Below, one piece after another: positions 59,091 through 64,000 of a stretch of DNA of 64,000 bases. Below the pieces are notes generated by a model that was not told where the DNA came from, searched no databases, and saw nothing but the letters and a program-made list of their open reading frames with translations. Origin of the DNA: JAVJSD01 sp040219575 (GTDB taxonomy: Bacteria; Planctomycetota; Planctomycetia; Pirellulales; Pirellulaceae); assembly GCA_040219575.1 (NCBI GenBank), contig JAVJSD010000087.1, positions 62,001 through 126,000 on the forward strand. Reading direction: 5' to 3'. Position 1 is the stretch's first letter. Each line of letters begins with the position of its first letter. Both the position numbers and the translations under genes were made by a program.

Positions 59091-59124
59091 CGTTTCGCGG
59101 CGAGCCACAGGCGTCGGCGGATCG
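59091..59124 (+). repeat. Dispersed repeat, copy A
   Basis: CGTTTCGCGGCGAGCC-ACAGGCGTCGGCGG-ATCG, related to the copies at 60545-60896. Intergenic, before the FAD enzyme gene. Confidence 0.55.
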
Positions 59125-59254
59125 TTATGAGGACGTATCCTGCTGAGGAATTGTCGTGCGTGCGCCGTCGCTAAGCAATCTGTCCGCGGCCGCGCCTTGG
59201 ATCGAGACGTACGCTAGTAAGTCGGCGCTGGGCCTCGAATCGGGAACGCGCGAG

Positions 59255-60481
59255 ATGTCCGTCATGGAAACACGCAACGAAGAGAACGTCGATATTCGTG
59301 AAACGTCGTGCTGCATCGTGGGCGGTGGTCCGGCCGGCGTGATGCTGTCGTTGTTTCTCGCCCGGCGCGGCGTGCGCGTCGACTTGCTCGAGGCGCACAA
59401 GGACTTCGACCGCGAATTCCGAGGCGACACGCTGCACCCCAGCACGATGGAAGTGCTCGATCACCTGGGACTGGCCGACCGCCTGCTGGAGATCCCCCAC
59501 ACGCGGCTCAGCGAAATCGGCTTCGAGACGCCGACTTCGACGTTCACCATCGCCGACTTCAACGACCTGAACACAAAGTTTCCCTACATCACCGTCATGC
59601 CGCAGTCGGCCTTCCTCGATTTTGTCGTCGCCGAGGCCCGACAGTACGAGAACTTCACCTGCACGATGAACGCCAATGTGAAGCAGCTTGTCGAAGAGAA
59701 CGGCAAGTGCGTCGGCGTGCGTTACCAAAGCCCCGACGGTTGGCATGAAGTGCGGGCGGACGTGGTGATCGCCGCCGACGGTCGGGCTTCGCGATTGCGG
59801 AAGCTGGCCGGATTCGAGCCCGTGAGTTCGTCGCCGCCGATGGACGTGCTGTGGCTGCGGGTTTCGTCGCGCCCCGGGGATCCGCACGACTTGAAATTCC
59901 GCGTCCGCAACGGCCACATTCTGGTGGTGATCAACCGCGGCGAGTTCTGGCAACTGGGCTACATCATCCTCAAGGGCTCGTATCGGAGCGTCAAGGAAGA
60001 AGGCATCGAGGCGTTCCGGGAGGCCATCGCCGCGCTGGCGCCGGAACTCGCCGATCGCGTGGACGAGATCACCGACTGGAAAGAGATTACACCGCTCAAC
60101 GTCGAAGCCAATCGGCTGAAAAAGTGGCATCGCCCGGGACTGCTGTTCATCGGCGACGCCGCACACGCCATGTCGCCGGTGGGCGGAGTCGGCATCAATA
60201 TCGCCATCGGAGACGCGGTGGCCGCGGCGAACGAATTGATCGATCCTTTGTTGGCGGGCGACGTGCGCGAAACACATCTCGCCGCGGTGCAGAAGAAGCG
60301 ACAACTGGTCGTTCGGCTGGTCCAGAATTTTCAGACGTTCCTGCAGAACCGCGTCGTCAAGAGCGCGCTGCATCCCGATCAGCCGGTCAAACCGCCGTTC
60401 TTCATCCACCTGCCGCTGATTCGCCAATTGCCGGCCCGCATGATCGGCTACGGCATCTGGAAGATCGGACTCCGTGACTAA
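59255..60481 (+). CDS. FAD-dependent monooxygenase-like oxidoreductase
   Basis: A 408-residue flavoenzyme of the p-hydroxybenzoate hydroxylase/UbiH fold. The Rossmann start is C-C-I-V-G-G-G-P-A-G-V-M-L near residue 18; the middle has V-V-I-A-A-D-G-R-A-S-R-L-R (the D-G motif that touches FAD and NAD(P)H), and the end L-F-I-G-D-A-A-H-A-M-S-P-V-G-G-V-G-I-N (the G-D motif). Such enzymes hydroxylate aromatic or quinone-like rings. The substrate is not predictable from this sequence and no ring-cleavage genes lie nearby. The start at 59255 has GGGAAC upstream; an earlier in-frame ATG at 59156 adds a non-conserved leader. Confidence 0.85.
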   Translation: MSVMETRNEENVDIRETSCCIVGGGPAGVMLSLFLARRGVRVDLLEAHKDFDREFRGDTLHPSTMEVLDHLGLADRLLEIPHTRLSEIGFETPTSTFTIADFNDLNTKFPYITVMPQSAFLDFVVAEARQYENFTCTMNANVKQLVEENGKCVGVRYQSPDGWHEVRADVVIAADGRASRLRKLAGFEPVSSSPPMDVLWLRVSSRPGDPHDLKFRVRNGHILVVINRGEFWQLGYIILKGSYRSVKEEGIEAFREAIAALAPELADRVDEITDWKEITPLNVEANRLKKWHRPGLLFIGDAAHAMSPVGGVGINIAIGDAVAAANELIDPLLAGDVRETHLAAVQKKRQLVVRLVQNFQTFLQNRVVKSALHPDQPVKPPFFIHLPLIRQLPARMIGYGIWKIGLRD

Positions 60482-60544
60482 CAGGGCCTGCAACTTTAAT
60501 CTCAAGCATCCATTGCGATTGCCGGTTCTACCATTGGAAAGACC

Positions 60545-60896
60545 TCGTTTAACGGCAAGCCGCAGGCGACGGCGGAACGTTTGATGGTGCTTCCAGCTGA
60601 AAGAGCTTTGAGCGAAAACGGTCGGCGATGTCTCGCTGGAAACCACGTTGGACCTCCGACTCGAGGGGCGGCACGCGGTTGCGTTGAACACGACACCACG
60701 AGAGACTGTCGCGGAACATCCCGCGTACGCCGTCGCCTGCGGCTTGCCGTTAAACGAAATTGAATCGGCATTGGCAATGCATGGCTCAATAACGTAACGG
60801 CGAGCCGAAGGAAGGCGACGGCGTGCGCACAACGCCGCACTAGCTGGAAACGTTGCCGCAACGATCCGCCGACGCCTGCGGCTTGCCGCTAAACGA
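60545..60896. repeat. Cluster of four copies of a dispersed repeat
   Basis: Copies at 60545-60579 (+), 60728-60757 (-), 60795-60823 (+, diverged) and 60862-60896 (-). The shared core is CGTTTAACGGCAAGCC followed by GCAGGCGACGGCGG, and its complement in the other two. Neighbouring opposite copies (60545 and 60728) could pair into a long hairpin about 150 bp apart. They fill the 478-bp gap 60482-60959 between the FAD enzyme and SDR genes, in which no gene is seen. Confidence 0.65.
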
Positions 60897-60959
60897 TAAT
60901 CCTCGCCATCTCTGCGGAGGGAGCGGCAGCCAGCTTCATCGATGGGCGACGTGTCGACG

Positions 60960-61835
60960 TTATGCTTCGGACGTGATCGCCGCGAGGCCTTCTCGGTAGG
61001 AAGGGTAGGCGAATGTCGGCGATAGTTCGGCGACGAGCCGCGTGTTGGCGACGCGCTTGCTGCCTTCGGCGCGGGAGGCGGCCGGCGAGTCGGGATCGGG
61101 GGCGATGAACGTAGGCGGCGGGGCGTCGAGAAGTCGGGCCAATTCCTCGTAGTACGCGCGGCGCGGCACGGGATGGCCGTCGGAGACCGTGTAGGTCCGC
61201 GGGAGCGGCGCCCGGGCATCGGAGGCCAACACCTCGGCGGCCAACACGATGCGGGCGGCGTCTTCGACGTGAATCAGGTTCAGATAACCCTCGCTCGGCG
61301 ACGGAAGGGGCGTGCCGCGGACGATGTCGGCGGAGCGCGGGATGCGGCCCGGGCCGTAGATGCCCGCCATCCGCAGGATCACCGCTCGGTCTCCCAGCGG
61401 ATGTTGGCGGAGAAGTTGCTCCGCGGCCAGGCAGGCCTTGCCGCCTTCGCGCGTCGGCTCGCAGGGGGAATCCTCGTCGACCCACTGCTCGTCGCGTTGC
61501 CCGTAGACGCCGGTCGAGCTGATGTACAGGATACGCCCCACGGTGGTCGGCAGGGCGTCGAGCACGGCGCGGAGTCCTTCGACGTAGACCTCGCGAATCG
61601 ACTTGCCGGCGCCGCGATCGAAACCGACGGCGAACAAGAGGGTGTCGGCGTCCGGCAGGGCTTGCAGCGTCTCGGGCGTGGTGACGTCGGCCACGATGGG
61701 TCGCAGGCCGCGTGCGCGAAACTCGGCCGCTCGGTCCTGGCTGCGGGTGACGGCCGAGACGGTGTGCCCCGCATCGAGCCACAGGCTCGCCACGCGGCTT
61801 CCAAGGTAGCCGCAACCGAAGATCAGTTTGCTCAT
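60960..61835 (-). CDS. SDR-type NAD(P)-dependent epimerase/reductase (YeeZ-like)
   Basis: A 291-residue protein. The Rossmann motif is L-I-F-G-C-G-Y-L-G-S-R-V-A near the N-terminus (G-x-G-x-x-G). The NAD-binding strand is followed by I-S-S-T-G-V-Y-G, the Ser/Tyr region of extended SDRs (S-S-T-x-V-Y-G), and L-R-M-A-G-I-Y-G-P-G-R-I-P. The domain ends with a short substrate part. The Y-x3-K catalytic pair is not obvious, as in YeeZ-type members. The start at 61835 is clear from M-S-K-L-I-F-G. The frame also stays open upstream, but that part is the antisense of the DUF1559 gene's other frame and is not coding. Confidence 0.8.
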   Translation of the reverse strand: MSKLIFGCGYLGSRVASLWLDAGHTVSAVTRSQDRAAEFRARGLRPIVADVTTPETLQALPDADTLLFAVGFDRGAGKSIREVYVEGLRAVLDALPTTVGRILYISSTGVYGQRDEQWVDEDSPCEPTREGGKACLAAEQLLRQHPLGDRAVILRMAGIYGPGRIPRSADIVRGTPLPSPSEGYLNLIHVEDAARIVLAAEVLASDARAPLPRTYTVSDGHPVPRRAYYEELARLLDAPPPTFIAPDPDSPAASRAEGSKRVANTRLVAELSPTFAYPSYREGLAAITSEA

Positions 61836-62044
61836 GACGCGGCTCCGTCGGTTCCGGCCAGTGGGTGCGTTCCCCCGATATCTTAGCCGGGAAACAACTC
61901 GCCGCCACCGCGCAAAGCAGCGAGCGCGGCCCGGGGCGGGCGGCGTCCTTATCTTTTCCCGCGCCTTTTCCCGAGCCGCCGCAAACCGACCTGCTTGCGC
62001 CGCGTCGTGCTTGTTGGATGGGCGCCGGCGACGCGCCCAGCGGA

Positions 62045-63097
62045 CTAGCCGTCGACGTTGGCGCGTTCGCCGCCCGCGCGTGTGGCCAGGGCCCGCCAGA
62101 CATTGACGTTGATGCCGTCGCGAATGAAGTGCGTCGAGCCGTCCATCAGCACCAGTTGCACGCCGAGGGTGTGGTAACTGCGAGAGGTCACCGCGGCGTA
62201 GGTTTTGGTCGTGAACGACTTGCCTTCCTGCATGTTGTTCCAGTCGATGTCGTAGTTGACGCCGCCGGAACTGTAGGCGACCCGGGTGTTGGGCGAGAAG
62301 GCGGCGGTGAAGCCGATCTGATGCACGCGCCCGTCGACCCACTCGGTGTGGCCGGTTTCGGATTTGAAGTCGCCCCCCAGGCCGGCGACGGCCCCCGACC
62401 ACGGCAGCGTCGGATCCGCCAGGGCGGCGTTGCGGAAGTACGGGTTCCAGGCTTTGACCTCCGCGAAGCAGATCGTGTTGCTGAGGCCGTCGACGATCGA
62501 GCCGTTGGTGAGTTGGCTGTTGGGGTAGAACACGCCTTCGCCGCCCCGACCGGTGGCCGGGTCGAACACGAACCACACGCCCATGTTGACGCCGTAGTTG
62601 ATGGGGTAGTTCGAAGGCACGCCGTTCGACTCGCGCGCCACGTCCCGCACCTCCGAAGGGCAGACGAAACTGTCGATCCGGTCGCCGCCGATCGGACGGC
62701 CGTCGATCAACACGTCGCCGTAGCTCTTGGAGAAGTCGATGGTGCGGTAGAGATTCAGCTTCTCCATGTAGGGCAGAATCTGGGCCTGCGCCGACCATCC
62801 CGACACGCTGCCGGAGCTGGCCGTGAGGGGTGCGGTCCCCTTCCAACTCGAGGGGTAATAGCCCTTGATGTCTCCGTGGTGCGTGACCGCCAGGGCGATC
62901 TGGCGAAGATTGTTGGTGCAAGACGATCGCCGGGCGGATTCGCGCGCCATTTGCACGGCCGGCAACAGCAGGGCGGCCAGGATGCCGATGATGGCGATTA
63001 CGACAAGCAGTTCGATCAGCGTAAAACCGCGAGATTCGCGGGGTTTTACCGGGTGACCAACGAGGACACAGTGGGGGTGGGCGCCATTGCGTGGCAT
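62045..63097 (-). CDS. DUF1559 prepilin-like protein
   Basis: A 350-residue planctomycete-type protein. The prepilin site R-G-F-T-L-I-E-L-L-V-V-I-A-I-I-G-I is at about 24-40, with Gly at the cleavage point and Glu at +5. A DUF1559-type body follows, and the family ending Y-H-T-L-G-V-Q-L-V-L-M-D-G (H-x9-D-G) lies near residue 315. GGAG sits 8 bp before the ATG. Such proteins occur in many copies per planctomycete genome and are presumed to be processed by the same peptidase as pilins; their role is unknown. It is separate from the pilus cluster at 32698-48660. Confidence 0.92.
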   Translation of the reverse strand: MPRNGAHPHCVLVGHPVKPRESRGFTLIELLVVIAIIGILAALLLPAVQMARESARRSSCTNNLRQIALAVTHHGDIKGYYPSSWKGTAPLTASSGSVSGWSAQAQILPYMEKLNLYRTIDFSKSYGDVLIDGRPIGGDRIDSFVCPSEVRDVARESNGVPSNYPINYGVNMGVWFVFDPATGRGGEGVFYPNSQLTNGSIVDGLSNTICFAEVKAWNPYFRNAALADPTLPWSGAVAGLGGDFKSETGHTEWVDGRVHQIGFTAAFSPNTRVAYSSGGVNYDIDWNNMQEGKSFTTKTYAAVTSRSYHTLGVQLVLMDGSTHFIRDGINVNVWRALATRAGGERANVDG

Positions 63098-63265
63098 CGG
63101 GAGGACTCCAGGGCAAGAGATCGGGGCGGGCTAGGGGGGCACTGGCTGGCGAAGTCTCGTTAGTGATATTGAGACTCCGTATCTCTAAGGATGCCGATTC
63201 TAGTCACCCCGGGCCGCACGTCAACCGCAGGCGGCAAAATTTGGGCGGACCGGTCGTTCTCTTGC

Positions 63266-63405
63266 GTACGACGGACGTCCACGCCGGTCGAAGGCGACGT
63301 CTCCTTGAACGACGGCTGTTCCCTCGCCGAACGGTGATCTCGGCGGCGACCCGATTGAGACTGCACCCCGGGCCTGCGACGGACAAGGAGCGATGTCCGT
63401 CGTAC
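63266..63405. repeat. Palindromic repeat upstream of DUF1559 gene
   Basis: GTACGACGGAC (63266-63276) is the exact inverse complement of GTCCGTCGTAC (63395-63405). A third, nested copy CGACGGACA (63377-63385) pairs with TGTCCGTCG (63394-63402) as a 9-bp hairpin followed by TAC and TTTTT. It lies in the 316-bp gap (63098-63413) between tadA and the DUF1559 gene, which holds no gene. The T-run favours a rightward terminator, although no rightward gene ends here. Confidence 0.5.
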
Positions 63406-63413
63406 TTTTTGAA

Positions 63414-63917
63414 TTACTTCTTGCCCAGTTTCCGCTGTTGTTGGAAGAACTGCGTGAGGATCTCGCCGCAGGGCTGCGCCAGCACGTTGGGGATCACTTC
63501 GGCGCGATGGTTGAGCCGCTCGTCGCCCAGCAGATGAAACAGGGAATTGACGGCGCCCGCCTTGGGATCGGTCGCCCCGTACACGACCTGCGGGATGCGG
63601 GCCTGCACGATGGCGCCGGCGCACATGGTGCAGGGTTCGAGGGTGACGTACATCGTGCACTCCTCCAACCGCCAACCGCCGACCGACGTCGCGGCCTGGG
63701 TGATGGCGATGATCTCGGCGTGGGCCGTGGGATCGCGCAGTTGCTCGCGCTGGTTGTGGGCCGAGGCGATTACGCGTCCGCCGCGGACGACGATCGCCCC
63801 CACGGGAACCTCCCCCTCCTCGACGGCCTGCTGCGCTTCGAGCAGGGCCATCCGCATGTACGTTTCGTGCAGGCCTTCCGGCGGCGGAGGCAGGAAGGGA
63901 CTCGGGCGGTCAATCAT
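63414..63917 (-). CDS. tadA: tRNA-specific adenosine deaminase
   Basis: A 167-residue deaminase that converts adenosine 34 to inosine in the anticodon of tRNA-Arg. The zinc and catalytic motifs are clear: D-P-T-A-H-A-E-I (His and catalytic Glu, near residue 68) and P-C-T-M-C-A-G (two Cys ligands, near 97). The typical A-L-L-E-A-Q-Q-A and G-A-I-V-V-R-G-G-R-V motifs precede them. Length is normal for bacterial TadA. Its ATG lies within the end of the upstream frame (overlap about 8 bp), so it is probably cotranscribed with it. Confidence 0.95.
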   Translation of the reverse strand: MIDRPSPFLPPPPEGLHETYMRMALLEAQQAVEEGEVPVGAIVVRGGRVIASAHNQREQLRDPTAHAEIIAITQAATSVGGWRLEECTMYVTLEPCTMCAGAIVQARIPQVVYGATDPKAGAVNSLFHLLGDERLNHRAEVIPNVLAQPCGEILTQFFQQQRKLGKK

Positions 63918-64000
63918 CTTCGCCTTCCCCAGATTCGCCTTCCCCAGATTCGCCTGCCCCGAGCAGGCGAATCTCGATGTTGCGCAGCCGGGCCTTGGTT
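63910..64000 (-). CDS. 3' end of a gene that continues beyond the window
   Basis: The last 29 codons of a leftward gene: T-K-A-R-L-R-N-I-E-I-R-L-L-G followed by a repeated G-E-S-G-E-G-E and D-D, stop at 63910-63912. It overlaps the start of tadA by 8 bp. The Gly-Glu repeat comes from a duplicated GGCGAATCTGGGGAA unit. The gene's identity cannot be read from so short a piece. Confidence 0.5.
   Translation of the reverse strand, partial: TKARLRNIEIRLLGAGESGEGESGEGEDD

Noticed and set aside
60960..63116. One continuous 718-codon leftward frame spanning the SDR gene and beyond
   Set aside because: Only the part after 61835 reads as an SDR. The rest overlaps the DUF1559 gene in a different frame and has no domain.

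Overview
The window (about 62% G+C by eye) looks like a chromosome segment of a planctomycete, probably Pirellulales-like. The host genes point there: a DUF1559 pilin-like protein with the H-x9-DG tail motif, a row of large pilin-like proteins ending in a giant 1,703-residue GspK/PilX-like protein, WD40 proteins next to a very large protein of unknown function, and dispersed palindromic repeats. No rRNA, tRNA or CRISPR array was recognised.

Layout. (1) 1-6848 and 29284-32517 are two halves of one rightward, translationally coupled virion-type operon: prohead-protease-like protein, tail/baseplate-like proteins, a small Cys-rich protein, a Cys-rich zinc-type protein, a glycosyltransferase with a sulfotransferase-like tail, and a terminase large subunit. 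Portal and major capsid genes are not visible and may lie left of the window. (2) 6837-29283 is a 22,447-bp integrative element that splits the small Cys-rich gene. A 12-bp direct repeat flanks it, and joining the two flanks restores a 167-codon reading frame with its coupling overlaps at both ends. The element carries a large serine integrase, a small HTH regulator with a palindromic operator, a frameshifted excisionase-like gene, an MmeI-type single-chain restriction-modification enzyme, an IS66-like transposase remnant, a tail-collar/fibre-like gene, a small serine resolvase, an iteron-rich presumed origin, and a coupled replication cassette (P4-type primase-helicase, ERCC4/XPF nuclease, Spo11/TopoVIA-like Toprim protein, small DNA-binding proteins). 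No capsid or terminase gene was recognised in it. It is best read as a phage-satellite-like or plasmid-like element living inside a virion gene of a prophage or gene-transfer-agent-like cluster.

(3) 32698-48660 is a leftward type IV pilus/type II secretion locus: two GspE/PilB-type ATPases, PilT, a GspF/PilC protein with an extra hydrophobic segment, four prepilin-like proteins and the giant protein. (4) 48982-55595 (leftward) holds a secreted protein, two WD40 beta-propellers, a 1,146-residue protein and a small zinc-ribbon membrane protein. (5) 55742-64000 holds housekeeping-type genes: a LysM/L,D-transpeptidase, a coiled-coil/HEAT-like membrane protein, a CBM9-like secreted protein, an FAD monooxygenase-like enzyme, an SDR-type epimerase, a DUF1559 protein, TadA, and the end of another gene.

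The main result is the nested arrangement. A replicating, restriction-encoding element is integrated in frame inside a phage structural gene, so precise excision would rebuild that gene. Its excisionase looks broken, so it may now be locked in place.
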